DNA of 64,000 bases from Loripinus fragilis. Taxonomy: Eukaryota > Mollusca > Bivalvia > Lucinida > Lucinidae. This document shows positions 10,394 through 21,639 of this stretch, in pieces; position 1 is the first letter of the stretch; each line of letters starts with the position of its first letter. The stretch lies in NCBI GenBank assembly GCA_964019695.1, contig OZ026530.1:30424690-30488689 (forward strand), given 5' to 3'. The notes beneath the pieces are model-generated. The model was given only the letters and a program-made list of their open reading frames with translations, was not told the DNA's origin and made no database searches. The translations under genes were made by a program, and so were the position numbers.

Positions 10394-11648
10394 TACGAGG
10401 GATGTTCGAAATGAATTGCTTATTGTCCTATATCTCGATATCCACAAGGGGCACGATAAAAAAAACAATATATATCTATCTAGGTTTATTCAAGGTCTAC
10501 ACAACGGTGTATAAATGAACATGTTAGACTAAATGTATGACATTAAATTTGCCATATTAATACACGCAGTCATTGACCACTGTAGTAAAAATCGTTGGTA
10601 GAAGCGTCGACCAGAAAGATGAAATACGGGCTTACATCAAAGCTCGCTAAAAACTTGGTTGTTCTTTGAAGCAGCTGATGACTGATCTTTCTACTACTTA
10701 AGGACCTTCTTGTGTGTCTTATGACACAGGTAGGCGCTGGAAAAATAAATGTGAATCTGGTGTAGAGTCCATCAAAAGTACACCAAAATCAGGTAGGCCA
10801 AAATTTGCATCTCTTAAAAAAATCGTTTCAAAAATAAAGGAAATCATTGAAGATGTCAGATTTACAGTTCGTGATATTGTACGAAAAGTAGGCATATCAC
10901 TATCAACAGTTCACTTTATTATGAAGAAGCATTTGAAAGTCAGAAAGATTTTTGCTAGATGGGTGCCACATCTGTTGGCTGATGAGCAAAACAGACAATG
11001 GGTCAAAGTGGCCAAAAAGCTGCTTCAAATGTTTCAAACTTGTGACAAAAAGTAGTTTGGCAATGTTGTTACAGGTGATGAAAACTGGGTCTAGTATTTT
11101 GAGCCCGTCAGAGAGGTTAGTAATAAATTCTGGGCCACTAAACATAGCAGACGCCCAATAATTGCCAAACGGTCTTTGAGTGCAAAGAATGTTTGGTTTG
11201 CAATTTTCTTCTCTGGCGAAGGAGTTGCAATAAAAGTGCTGGTGGAAAGGGGCAAAAAACATCACCGGAGAGTACTACAAAGACATAGTGCTGGAGAAGC
11301 CGAAAAATATTATCAGAAACGATGCAATGTCACTGGTTTTATCCCTCACCTCCCGTATTCCCTAGATCTTGCCCTATTTGATTTGTTTATATTTCCGAAA
11401 TTGAAATAATTCCTTGCTGGGCAGAAATACAAGTCCTGACAGGCACTTGGATCTGCTATTCATCAGTACCTTATTACTGTGCCCAATTCAGCGTACCGTG
11501 ATGCCTCCAGGAAGTGGATATATCGGCTGAAGCTTTGCATTTCAAGCCATGGGGAGTTCTTTGATGGCATGAAATGAGCACTTTTGGGCTTACTTGAAAT
11601 TTGAAGTCTCCAGATGAAAAAAGCAATTCTTTTCGAACATCCCTCGTA
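10394..11648 (+). mobile_element. Dead mariner transposon, TA target, 26-bp inverted ends
   Basis: CGAGGGATGTTCGAAATGAA... at 10396-10421 is mirrored with one mismatch at 11621-11646, each flanked by TA. The length of about 1.25 kb is normal for mariner. The interior holds a decayed mariner transposase in the same orientation as expected. Mariner elements cut and paste at TA dinucleotides through a DD34D transposase. Confidence 0.9.
10580..11577 (+). pseudogene. Mariner transposase pseudogene
   Basis: The helix-turn-helix half is readable from about 10595 (DQKDEIRAYIKAR, SLKQLMTDLS, SYDTGRRW, PKSGRPK, FTVRDIVRKVGISLSTVHFI). The catalytic half shows TGDENWV with the first aspartate at about 11080, then YFEP, later PYSLDLALFDLFIFPKLK with the third aspartate, and KWIYRLKLCISSHGEFFDG at the end. 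Stops occur at about 10645, 10700, 11055, 11093, 11407 and beyond. A deletion between KYYQKR and the PYS block removes the region that normally carries the second catalytic aspartate, so this copy cannot be active. Confidence 0.85.
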
Positions 11649-11649
11649 T

Positions 11650-13227
11650 GATTTACCTTGCTGAACAGACCAAACTTGATGTTGACAAAAGCTTTGCTTT
11701 GAGATGAGGACCGTAACCAAATCGAAAACAGAACGGGATTTCTTCAGTTTTATGTCAAAACGAAGAAAGTATGCAGATGTTTGCCAGTTTTAGCTCAGAA
11801 CAAGAGCATTTTACACATGGCATGTTCATAACAGCCCTTATTCGTTCGTTGGACGTAAAAAAATCGAACCGATTATGTACTATGAAGGAATGCTGCCAAA
11901 GTTTTCAGGCGCTGTAGCCTCTACGGCATCGCTCTAGTTGTAACGTCACGCTCTAGTTCCTTCGTGTATACCTTGTCAGTACATGCAGTGCACAAACTAG
12001 CACACTTTACCCCGCCCCACTCCAAGTGCTCACCTCCAAGACCCCCACAACCTTTAGCTCAGCCTTTTGCGCAGATGCGTTAAAGATGTAAGTATCAGCC
12101 CAAATATACTTGAAGTGTCAATCATTTATCTACATGTATATATGTGTCAGTACATGAGATTTCGTCACTTATGGCATGTGCCACGACTCAGAATTCGAAC
12201 ACGCTATACTGCCAGACTTTTTGTCTCTGACGTTTTGTTACTTTTTGGCAGAATCTTAAAGTTGCTATCACTTATATCATAATCACTATACAGAATCGTT
12301 TCATCCATGTCATTACCGTTAATATGTGTATCAGTTTCATCGTGAAAACTTTCAATTAAGTGATTGGTAACTGTTTTCTCCTTGATTTTCGTGGGGTTTG
12401 TGATTTACTGTGCAGCATAGATATTGGTGATAACAGTGACATATGATGTCCTGTAAATGGAGACATGGTCCTTGGTTTCTTTGTTAAAGGTGATTTATAT
12501 GGAGTCCTTACTTTCTTTGCACTGACTGATTACCTTTTATTCTTATGACAAAATAGTTTCCTATTTACTCTGGATTGGTAAGGTGTACTTCTCTTCAGAG
12601 GCTTAAAATATTTCATTGAGAAGGATTACTTTGCCGCTGCGTATAATTTCTTGTGGTTGTAACGTCTACTAGTATATTTTTGTATGACGAACAGGCGCCT
12701 TTCCTTATTCTACCTTTGAACACACCCAGCTGCAAATCAACCTAACTATCATTTCAAAATGGAAATTGCGATATTGTGAATTACGTTAATATAATGTTAC
12801 TTAACACTGAAGAACCATCTTAGGGCATATCCTTTCTGATGATGTAATTGTTTTCTAATGAAAGCACATCAGTTTCAGTAAATTAGTACCCAAGCACACC
12901 ATCTAAAAGTTGTAGTTTCATTATAACAAGGACTTCAAAGATACAACTAGGCACATCACCTCTCCCTATTGTGTTACTTTTAAAGGAACTCATCCTATTA
13001 AAATAAATTTATATAACGTACCTCTTATTTAACCATAAATGATATAATTGAAAGCGTTTGACTTTTTATTAAGATATTTGGGAATGGTCACACTTAAATG
13101 CGGTCACGTAATTTACAGACAGGTAGCGTATTTCACGAATTGAGGTGTTTTTTAGATAAAAATGGCAATAACTTCTTTTCCTTTCTGTTATTTGATTTTT
13201 GTAATCATCTATGATATACTGTCTCGT
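11650..13227. other. Non-coding stretch, nothing recognised
   Basis: No gene, RNA or clear repeat found over 1.6 kb. A short pyrimidine-rich segment lies at 12008-12060. Confidence 0.35.
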
Positions 13228-13292
13228 CTGCTCCCTGCAGCCTTCTGGTCACTTGCTGGGAAAGGACTGACCTCTTGGCTCTCGTTTCATAC
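13228..13292 (+). repeat. Short inverted piece of the retroelement 3'-end repeat
   Basis: GGTCACTTGCTGGGAAAGGA... through GGCTCTCGTTT is the reverse complement of the block seen at 23130-23180 and 16140-16175. It is diverged and truncated on both sides. Confidence 0.6.
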
Positions 13293-13429
13293 TTTTTGGT
13301 TACTGTAAAGGCGTTACCTCACGAATGCGTAATAAGACTGGTCTAACATAGACATAGGTAGAAGCTGAAAATAAGGCGTGGCCTTATTCAAAAGTAACTG
13401 TATCATCTTGTGCCATTACGGTTAAATAA

Positions 13430-14575
13430 AACGCTTGGAGCGTGACTGTATTTACATATTGATTATGGGGATATATCTTTCAAAAGCTCTTACTTGCATT
13501 TATTTTTCCTGTATAAACAGTCAGGTGCATAACTTTCAAAAGTTAAAACTCGGAATATATCACTTAAAGCAGTTAACTTTTTTAGCAACAAATACAAAAG
13601 TAACCTGTTTAAGTGAATCTATCTTTTTTCATCTTCATATTTCGGGGTTACTGCTATTTTCACGGCCATGTGGGTAATTTTATCTGAAAGACCTACTACA
13701 TAACTTTACGATTATGCAATAAATTTGTGTACGCATCGTCTAGAAATTTGTACGCAAGGTCATTGAAGATCAGAAAATAAGCCACTTTTTAACTTGAATA
13801 AGTTATATTTTTGAAGTCCTAAAATTTGACCTTGGCGTAAATATTTTCAGATATAACCTAAATAAGTTACTTTCTATGGCCTCACTTTGAAATCATTGTT
13901 GAAAAGACACAATTTTAACTTCTTCAAGTGATATATATTGTAACTTATACAGGTTATGACCCTGACTGATAAACGAAAAATGTTTTTTTATCAAGTAGAC
14001 GGATACCTTTGGCCACATTGTTGTTTGAACAATTTATACATCTCACATAGATCACTTTACGCCCCAACATACAGCTTTTTGAGTAATCGGCAGCATGCTT
14101 ATCAGTATTTTTAGAGTTACGTACTGGTCTGATACAGTTTGAAATATTGTGACACACTGAGAACAAGTTGCATGAACGTGAACTACAATTATCCAACTAT
14201 AATATTTAGAAGTATTTTCGCCCAAATGTAAAAAATTCTAAGAATGGTAGAAAAATATATATTTACAATTTTTGCTTATGAACTTTTAAATGTCAAATTG
14301 AAAAATTGTAAAAAATACCAGATATATATACATCTATTTGGGTCAGTATACTTCTAAATATTGTAGTCAGATAAGCGTAGTTTATGTTCATGCAAATGGC
14401 TTTCTCTAAAAAGAAGGTTTCAGGCATGTATTTACGTGTATTATAAAAGCTTTGACAAACACAGATGTTTCAGCCCGACTGGCTCATTTTACGCATTCTG
14501 CATCAATTTTTACAATAGAAAGACCCAAAGGTCATTAATCAGAGATCATGATACATTTATACATTTATACCTTAG
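13430..14575. other. Non-coding sequence inserted in the 13.3-14.9 kb repeat
   Basis: AT-rich DNA absent from the homologous copy at 49.8 kb. No coding region or terminal repeats could be recognised, so the nature of the insertion is unknown. Confidence 0.35.
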
Positions 14576-14670
14576 AACAGACGCAAAACACATTATTTAA
14601 TCCTTAAAACGCAAGCAAAGTGACTGCATAAGGAAATGTCGTTTATTGGTTAACTTAAGTATAGAGGCAA

Positions 14671-14734
14671 ACAGTTTGGGCCCAGATCAGACTGCTCCAA
14701 CAGGAGCAGCCTGATCTGGGTCTACATTGTCGAA
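14671..14734. repeat. GATCAGACTGCTCC hairpin
   Basis: CCCAGATCAGACTGCTCC and GGAGCAGCCTGATCTGGG form a hairpin with a tiny loop. The same hairpin recurs at 49990-50090, and variants occur across the window. Confidence 0.75.
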
Positions 14735-14870
14735 ATGGCTTCAAACGACACAAACAGACGGTCTTTATTGCATTGGCGCTCTATAGCGGTCAGGATTTCC
14801 ATGAAATGCACGCACGTTTGCGCAGCTCAAAACAACTTATTAACTACCAAAAGAATAGAACCTGAGGCGA

Positions 14871-15720
14871 ATTCCACCATACGAGCGTTCGTGGGCGCTC
14901 GTTGTTCTGGGGCCAATTTCATCAATAAAGTTCGTACGATATATCTTAAATTGTGCGTACGTTGTTTTCTGAGAAGTGCGTACGCCAGTTTCATCAAAAC
15001 ATCTTAAATTGTTCGTAAGAACAAAAATTTGCGTTTCACTAAAAACGTCGTATTTACTCCAGTCTCCAAATATCATGTGATTGGTCACGTGCGGACTTTA
15101 TATAGCCGTGTTAAGAGGTTTAACACAGAGTGAAAAATACGTAGGTATGTGAAGAAAGTTTTAAAGAAGAAGCATGTGCGGATTCGAATGAAGGCAGGGG
15201 GCCCGGACCTCTATCCCCTTGGAAAATCACAAGCTCTATGGGTTTCTATAGAAAATAGCAAGTGGACCACCTGGAAAATGCTGGATCCCCCTGCCAGAAC
15301 CTTGCAAACTTGTAGTTTTCTGGACTAAAAAGTATGGACACGCGCATAAGAGGAGCAAGCGACAGCATACCCCATTAACAAATCTATCCTTTTAACTCTG
15401 TGCAAATTCTTGTGTCATACGTCAGTCTGATCTAGAGCCAAAATCTTTGATGACGGGTTTCCCGAAATCATAAGCAACCATGTCCAAGTAAGCCACAAAA
15501 CAGTAAGATTACCTAAAACCATAAAATATACTGAGAGGAACAAAAAACTGTTGTGTTTTTGTGTAACATGTCTGGATGAAAAATAATAATTCAAATTCAT
15601 TATTTTTTATGAAATCTGATATCCTCAACATTCATTTATTAAATTCATTTCACAGAATTAATGATAGCATTACAAACCAGTCCAGTTTCGTATGCTCTTT
15701 TTGGTGTTTTTTATTATTCA
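14871..15720. other. Non-coding stretch with short tandem similarity
   Basis: Two partial repeats of TTCGTACGATATATCTTAAA-type sequence occur at 14930-14960 and about 14985-15025. The rest shows nothing recognisable. Confidence 0.35.
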
Positions 15721-15729
15721 AATCTTTAG

Positions 15730-15805
15730 CGAACAACAGCGGAGGACCTGATCCGACGCCACCGTGGTTATGTGGCGTCTGATCTAAGTCTGCACTGTTT
15801 GCCTA
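15730..15805. repeat. Copy of the GATC-rich hairpin repeat
   Basis: GGACCTGATCCGACGCCACC, GTGGCGTCTGATCTAAGTC and GCACTGTTTGCC form a partial inverted repeat of the dispersed hairpin family. Confidence 0.5.
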
Positions 15806-16031
15806 ATTCCCACAAAATGGAGACAAGACTTAAAAAAGTTAAACATCACACCCCGGGTGCTTGAAATAACAAGTCGAAATTTTCGAAACGAAACTATATC
15901 TAGAATGCAACTTGTGATACGGCTGGAACTGAGATTGTGCTAACCCGGATGTATGTCCCTTCATCGAGAATATAAAGTTCTACAAAAGCTCTTGTGAATA
16001 GCTCCCACATATACACATGATACATACTCAT

Positions 16032-16255
16032 ACAAAGTGAGTAAGGGTGCAAAGATCAAGAATCAATACAATCAAGGACCACACCTGACCCAGGATACCA
16101 ATGCGAAAGTGGCAAACTTACAGATTGACACCACAAACGAGAGCCAAGAAGTCAGCCCTTTCCCAGCAGGTGACCACAAGGCACATATAAACAGACGCAC
16201 ACAAAGGCATAGCAAACACAAGACAGAAAAAACATAAAAGATCCACAAAAGAAAC
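16032..16255 (-). repeat. 3'-end copy of the 23-24 kb retroelement family
   Basis: Begins GTAAGGGTGCAAAGATCA, the shared terminus, and follows 23041-23250 closely. It ends around the run ATCCACAAAAGAA, so it is 5'-truncated relative to the element. Non-coding. Confidence 0.75.
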
Positions 16256-16491
16256 TTTATCGAATGTAGAACGTATGGTTGTTTGACGAAAGCCCCCTCA
16301 TCATTGTCGTCCCTGGCAGTCATGCAAATGGACGATGACTTACCCGTACATTTGAATGTGCATATTATATTAGTATGTTCATGTGAAAAAGTGCAAAAAA
16401 ATATCCTGTTGGTTTTACTACAGAATCCATTACCTTAGACGTGATGGTTATGCGTGCCTGTTTGTGCACTTACACATTCTCACCAGAAACT

Positions 16492-16676
16492 TCTGGGAGC
16501 GCAGTGGCTCAGTGGTAAAGTGCATATCTCGAGATGGACCAATTGCGGGTTCGAGCCTTATCTGCGTCACTGCGTTGTGTCCTTGAGCAAGTCACATTAA
16601 TCCTTGCCTAATAGTGGCTCATCAAAGAATGATTCGTCCCGACATAACTGAAAAATTGTTGAATCAAATCAAACAA
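16492..16676 (+). mobile_element. tRNA-derived SINE with good A and B boxes
   Basis: A box within GTGGCTCAGTGGTAAAG (about 16504-16520), B box GGGTTCGAGCC (about 16547-16557), then a tRNA-unrelated body and an A-rich tail (GTTGAATCAAATCAAAC). The direct repeat CAGAAACT at 16484-16491 and 16677-16684 is the probable target duplication. This is the best-preserved SINE in the window, and the only full one on the + strand. Confidence 0.88.
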
Positions 16677-16713
16677 CAGAAACTGCTACCAAAGAACCAG
16701 TGTTCAGACATTT

Positions 16714-16822
16714 TATAAAGAGTGCGTATTTTGTGGGTACTCAAAAGAACCGTCTCAATGAGACGGCTCCGTAGAGCATCCAAATATCTTTTTAGGACCA
16801 ACAACATATGTTTAAACATGTT
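16714..16822. repeat. Degenerate copy of the ACCGTCTCA hairpin MITE
   Basis: TACTCAAAAGAACCGTCTCA then TGAGACGGCTCC is the hairpin core seen intact at 41419-41457. It is preceded by AAGAGTGCGTAT and followed by a decayed arm. Confidence 0.65.
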
Positions 16823-16984
16823 GATAATAAACTAATGTCAATTTTACTGTCAAAAATGTTTATATAAATCTGAGAGTGTTAAGTTTCTGTTTGGGCTGAG
16901 CCAGGCGCGTAGCCAGGCGGAGGCCAGGAAGCCTGGGCTTCAACATCATATGGGCATAGACACGAGAAACCCTGACTTTTCTTG

Positions 16985-17040
16985 ATTGCGAACAGCACAG
17001 TCTGATCAGCGCCTTTATCATTCGCTATCTGAAAAGTAAA
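16985..17040. repeat. Fragment of the GGCCTCGACGCA MITE
   Basis: CACAGTCTGATCAGCGCCTT, ATTCGCTAT and GAAAGTAAA match the centre-right part of the element at 21383-21631. Confidence 0.45.
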
Positions 17041-17108
17041 GTAACAAGGTCAGATATCTCTTAATTCTTCAAATATTTTGGGGGGCTTCGTAATAGTTAC
17101 ATTTTTGT

Positions 17109-17208
17109 ATAGTTATACCATGGGTTGTCCGCCTGTACGTGGAGATAATCCACGAGCTTTAGCGAGTGGATTATCCTACGTACAGGTGGACAAACATGAT
17201 ATAACTAT
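17109..17208. repeat. Hairpin H1 with tandem GA/GA near the tip
   Basis: A 100-bp palindrome with arms of about 45 bp and small mismatches. The tip reads CAC (17151-17153), GA, GC, TTTA (17158-17161), GC, GA, GTG (17166-17168). CAC pairs with GTG and GC with GC, while GA faces GA rather than TC. The same tip plan occurs in three other palindromes with unrelated stems (26.43, 30.07 and 30.21 kb). Confidence 0.85.
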
Positions 17209-17900
17209 TTTATACCATCTTCATCACTGTAGACCTTGCACATCGTGAGATTTTTCGAGCTAAAGTTGGTAAGAGTGGTATAAAACATGATAAAGCCTCT
17301 GGCTACGCTCCTGGGCTGAGCATGCGACGATAGAGACGCTGAATATCCCTTTTCATGGTCCGTGTCTGAACAGTATTTATAAATAGATCAATACATAGAG
17401 TTATATTCTCGCGGTTTCCCATTTCTCGTTTGACTTTCTGATGATCCTGCCACCCGTTAACCAGGGGGAGAACAATCCGTTCTTGATCACTGGAGGATCA
17501 GATCAGCAAGGGTGGATAGGGGGGTTCAAAAATTCATAGGGGGGAACGATTTGTTAATTTAACCTGATCATTTAATTTTTCCTTATTTTTCCGAAAATTC
17601 CCAATGAAAATGAAATAATTTTGGTTCAAAGCGAACCCCCTCCCGATCAGAAGAATCTATCTAATGTCGTATGAAATTCAACTTATACCCGCGTTTTGGG
17701 TCCGAAATCATATTCGTGGTTCTAACATTTTCCCTGGTAGTATTACGTCACTGTGACGAATGTATTCCATGGAGATCTTCTGTATTTGCTATTTTATGAT
17801 ATTTTTCATCACAGTGACGTCAGAACAGAGTTTATTCACTAAGATAGCTACGGAGGCCAAAGTAGATCTATTTTGAGGTTTTATATATTTCTATTTATTT
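17209..17900. other. Non-coding stretch, nothing firm
   Basis: Includes a G-rich segment near 17515-17545 and a short inverted pair CACTGTGACGAA / CATCACAGTGACG around 17748-17820. No gene recognised. Confidence 0.35.
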
Positions 17901-17918
17901 CTTTTAGCTCTTTCTCAA

Positions 17919-18257
17919 TGCAACTTCTGCTATTTGTTCCAGACCCGTCGCTAGTATCACAGAGCCCTGCAGTGTGACCAATGCGACTTTTGGTGCCACA
18001 TCAAGTGTGTGGAAGTTTCTCCGTATCAATACAACGTGTTGATAGGCAGCGTGACTTCTTGGATCTGTCCACCTTGTGGGACTATGCAATTCAGCGACTC
18101 ATTTTTCTCGTCCTCAGACTCTGACCTGGAAACTTCAAATAGTTTTTCAGCCCTCTCTTATAACGACAGCTCTCTGAAACAAGTACCTTGTAACCAGCAC
18201 AGCACTGCTCAACCTAAGCGGAAAATGCCATTAATAAAGATTATGAACATGAATTGA
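17919..18257 (+). pseudogene. PHD-finger segment of the LINE
   Basis: CNFC at 17919-17930, LQCDQCDFWCHIKC from 17967, then WICPPC near 18060 give the Cys4-His-Cys3 spacing of a PHD finger. One TAG at 17952-17954 breaks it. A serine-rich linker (SDSFFSSSDSDLETS) follows. The frame runs straight into the endonuclease with only a TGA at 18255-18257 between them, so PHD and endonuclease were once in one polyprotein frame. Confidence 0.75.
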
Positions 18258-19250
18258 AACAGCCTTGTATCAGACAACAAGCATGCCCTCCTTGCAAACA
18301 TTCAAGAGGAACACAAGCCTGATGTCCTGTGTGTATCATGTGAGTCTAAGTTGGATTCCTCTATTAGCGACTCAGATGCAGTACTACCCGAAAACTCGGG
18401 ATATGATGTGGTGAGCCGGAAGGACAACCGGTTAGGTGCTGGTGGAGTGTTAATAGCTGTAAATAACACTTTTATAGCATCTCCTGTGACTAATCTCGAT
18501 ACAGACTGCGAAATCACATGGAGTCGTATAGAGTTAGCCAACAACAAACCATTGCTTATTGGTTCATTTTATAGATCACCATCGTCTGATTGACCCAGAG
18601 GTAATCAACAAACTGCACGAATCTGTTTCCAAACTCACATGTAAAGATTTCTCTCTTCCAAACATTATCCTCAACGGGGACTTCAACATGCCAGACATCA
18701 GCTGGGAAATTCCTCCATAGGCGCAAATCCGAACTACTCTATGTACCTCAATTACACCATGGTGGACTTTGTCAATGCAAATTTCCTCACCCAGATGACT
18801 GATAAGCCCACAAGAAACGACAACATTCTGGACCTGACTCTGACAACCAACCCGGACTTGATTATGGACATGGAAATACACCAAGGAATAAGTGACCACT
18901 GTGCTGTTAAATACAATGTAAACCTGGCAGTCAAGCGACAGAAGAAACCAGACCGATATGTTTACCAGTACAGGAAAGGTGACCTAGAAGGGGTGAAACG
19001 TGACCTTGGAGCCTTTAAAGATGACTTCCTCTCAGAGGAACCTCTCAAGAGACATGTCAATGACAACTGGAACCTCTTAAAATGTGCTCTTGTTTCTTCC
19101 ATCAAAAAGAACATTCTTCAGAAGAAATACACCTCTAGGTGGAATCTTCCCTGGATGACCACGGAAATCAAGAGAGGAAAAGAACCTGGGATGCTGGCAG
19201 ACACAACAGAAACAGTCACTCCTGGAAGCGCTACCTCAAGCTTAGTAAAC
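18258..19250 (+). pseudogene. AP-like endonuclease domain of the LINE
   Basis: Motifs in order: PDVLCVSCESKLD (18320-18360, catalytic glutamate position), GAGGVLIAV, LLIGSFYRSPSS (about 18550-18590), GDFNMPDISWE (18677-18710), then the end motif GISDHCAV (about 18883-18905). Frameshifts lie at about 18592 and between 18710 and 18740, and another near 19180. All signature residues of the domain are still visible although the frame is broken. Confidence 0.8.
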
Positions 19251-20525
19251 TAGTCAAAGACGCCATCCAGGAATCACACAGAACATATGTCGACAACATC
19301 CTAAATGTCTATAAATGATAACCCCAAGAAGTTCTACGTACTCATACATAAAACAAAAGAAATCCGGCCAGAGTAATATACGAGTCCTGAGATCGAATGG
19401 AAATCTCTTGAGTGACCCGACAGAAGTTGCAGAGGCTCTGAATTCACAGTACACCTCACAGTTCACCAGAGAACCCGATGGACACCTCCCAGACATAGAC
19501 GGTGAACCAGTTTCTCCAATGCTAGACATTGAATTCGCAGCCCCAGGCATAGAAAAGCTGCTAAACAACCTAAAACCTGCAAAGGCGTCTGGCCCGGAAC
19601 TGGTCCCGGCAAGGATACTAAAGTTGGCATAAAAGGAATTAGCTCCAGTATTGAGCCTCATATACCAACAATCCTACGACACCAGCCAAGTTCCATTGGA
19701 CTGGCAACGAGCCAATGTCAGAGCTGTGTTTAAGAAAGGGGACAAGACCAACCCAGCAAATAACAGACCAGTCTCACTGACCTGTTTTCTCTGTAAATCC
19801 ATGGAGCATATTATATTCAGCCAAACAATGAATCACCTTGACAGGTACAATATCCTCGTCAAATTCCAACCTGGATTCCGATCAAACCACTCCTGCTAAA
19901 CCCAGCTGCTAAACACAGTAGAGGACTTGTCCCAAAGACTAGATAGAAGAAAGGTGACGGACTTGCTGATACTCGATACAGTCCCCCACCGTCGACTTCT
20001 CCACAAGATGCAACACTATGGAGTTACAGGAAGAACGAACAGATGGATTAGCTCATGGCTCTGTCAGCGTCACCAGCGAGTCGTACTTGATGGATCAGCT
20101 TCGTCAGACTCGCCAGTTCTCTACGGTGTGCCACAGGACACTGTACTGGGTCCACTGATGTTCCTCCTGTATGTGAACGACATTGGGGTCAAGGTATCAC
20201 CACAGACCACTATCAAGCTCTTCGCAGATGATTGTCTTCTTTATAAAACTATTGACTCTGTTGTCGACGCAAACCAGCTGCAACAGGACTTGGACAGTAT
20301 GGTGGATTGGTCAAACACCAGGCTGATGATGTTTAATGCTGCTAAATGCCATCTACTCAAGATTACCAGACAGCAGAAAGGCCATCCTACTAGCTACACA
20401 ATCAAGGGAGTTCAGCTTCAACAAGTAGACCACCATCCCTACCTAGGTGTTGAGCTTACATCAGATCTTACCTGGAAAACCCACATCAGCAACATAACTA
20501 CCAAGGCAAATATCCAAACCTGTGA
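19251..20525 (+). pseudogene. Reverse transcriptase domain of the LINE
   Basis: Readable motifs: LNNLKPAKASGPELVPARIL, VFKKGDKTNPANNRPVSL (about 19725-19780), FQPGFRSNHSC, GVPQDTVLGPLMFLLYVNDI (20127-20187), FADDCLLYK (catalytic DD, about 20220-20250) and YLGVELTSDLTWKTHI. In-frame stops stand at about 19630 and 19897. The motif A region is shortened: KVTDLLILD runs directly into TVPHRRLL, so about seven residues including the usual FSKAFD are missing. That deletion would abolish activity. Confidence 0.85.
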
Positions 20526-20762
20526 GTTAGCTTCAGTGACCAGTGTTGTAGTCTGCTGCGTGAGTTTAAATATATGGGAGAGATGGAATGGGGTGGAGTT
20601 ATTATTGGTAAATGTTGCGCCTTTTAGATACAAATCCGCATAAAACATGCATTTTCCTTCATTGTTGCTAGTGAAAACTGTCTGAAAAAAGCAGATTTCA
20701 GTTATAGTCGTAGAATAAATCATGTATTTTAACCCCAGTGCATGACAGATCATTTTCACATT
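20526..20762. other. Short non-coding junction
   Basis: Between the end of LINE similarity and the next dispersed repeat. Nothing recognised. Confidence 0.3.
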
Positions 20763-21245
20763 TCGTCGACAGTCGTATCATTCACAGTACGATAGCCTCG
20801 ACAGCCGTATCACTGGCAGTCAATAAACGTATCATGGTATTTTTCTGGGGTCCATAAAAGCTTCCATAGCGCAAAAATATGCCATTCGCACTTGATTGAA
20901 GAAGCACAAATGACTAATAATATAAATAGGGCGTTTCATTGCTTTCACATCATTCTTAATGTGTGAGATTACTGATTTTCTATGAAAACTGATCTTTGCG
21001 AAAGAACCTGTGTTTTTTTCGACGTCACAAACTTATAAAAAATAATCAGACAAATAGCACATTGTCTCTTGAAAAAACTCTATAGCATTTGTAAATGGTA
21101 AAACTTACGCCATGACCCCTCCATAGGCGTTTAAGTCATGACCCCCCCCCCCCCTATACCGACAGCCGTACCGACCGGTCGAAAGCCGTACTCCTCGGTC
21201 GATAGCAACTTTACACAGTGCCGTCCCGGTCGCCAGCAAAAATAG
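20763..21245 (+). repeat. Second copy of the ACAGCCGTA-word element
   Basis: Ends carry reiterated words (GTCGACAGTCGTATC, CTCGACAGCCGTATC, CCGACAGCCGTACC, GAAAGCCGTACTCC). It matches 4895-5360 in inverse orientation. A C14 homopolymer lies at about 21142-21155. Confidence 0.5.
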
Positions 21246-21274
21246 CGAAATTGGTATTACCCCGTGGTATTATT

Positions 21275-21372
21275 GAAATTATTATACTCGTTGCGAAAAA
21301 GAGATAAAATGCTCTGCAAGCCTCGCATTTCATCTCTTTTCCCCAACTCGTTTAATAAATTCAATAAAACAT
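21275..21372. repeat. AAGAGATAAAAT hairpin element, copy 1
   Basis: AAAAGAGATAAAATGCTC and GCATTTCATCTCTTTTCC form an imperfect hairpin, followed by CGTTTAATAAATTCAAT. A homologous copy with the same flanks is at 48475-48572. Confidence 0.65.
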
Positions 21373-21382
21373 GAGCACTCAA

Positions 21383-21631
21383 TTGGGCCTCGACGCAAGA
21401 AGACCTGTCTTCGGGGGTTTGCGAATAACAAAGGCGCAGACCAGCCTGCGCATCCACGCAGACTGATCAGCGCCTTTGTAATTCGCTTTTTGGAAAGTAT
21501 TATATCTAGGTTTGATACAAGCGGAATTTCAATTTTCTAGTTAGTCTCTGTAGATTAGGGGACTGGTAAGAGTCTCGCTTTTTTCAGAAACCCCGATGAC
21601 AGGTTTTGTTGCGTCGAGGCCCATTTTAATG
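21383..21631. mobile_element. GGCCTCGACGCA MITE, best copy
   Basis: TTGGGCCTCGACGCAAGAAG and its inverted partner near 21600-21631 (CAGG.TTTGTTGCGTCGAGGCCC) bound about 250 bp with an inner palindrome (GCGCAGACCAGCCTGCGC, then CAGACTGATCAGCGCC). Another copy is at 29230-29467. Non-coding. Confidence 0.75.
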
Positions 21632-21639
21632 TATATTGA

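Larger units (their letters stand above)
13298..14870 (+). repeat. Old interrupted copy of the 49.8-50.3 kb element
   Basis: 13298-13425 aligns with 49790-49905 (TTACTGTAAAGGCG, GACTGGTCT, GCTGAAAAT, AAAGTAACTG). 14575-14870 aligns with 49905-50260 (ATTATTTAA.CCTTAAAACGC, the GATCAG hairpin, and GCACGCACGTTTGCGC). About 1.15 kb of extra sequence (about 13430-14575) separates the two halves. Confidence 0.6.
17900..20525 (+). mobile_element. Dead jockey-superfamily LINE (CR1/L2-like) encoding PHD, endonuclease and RT
   Basis: A collinear series of PHD finger, apurinic-type endonuclease and reverse transcriptase, broken by several stops and frameshifts. The 3' side ends abruptly after the RT thumb start (near 20525), and no tail repeat follows. 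The 5' limit is unclear; the PHD coding frame runs up to about 17905. Such elements retrotranspose by target-primed reverse transcription. This copy is inactive. Confidence 0.85.

Noticed and set aside
17040..17300. H1 as a transcription terminator or bacterial-type sequence
   Set aside because: The surroundings are animal repeats, there is no gene ending there, and the same tip occurs in other foldback elements of the window.
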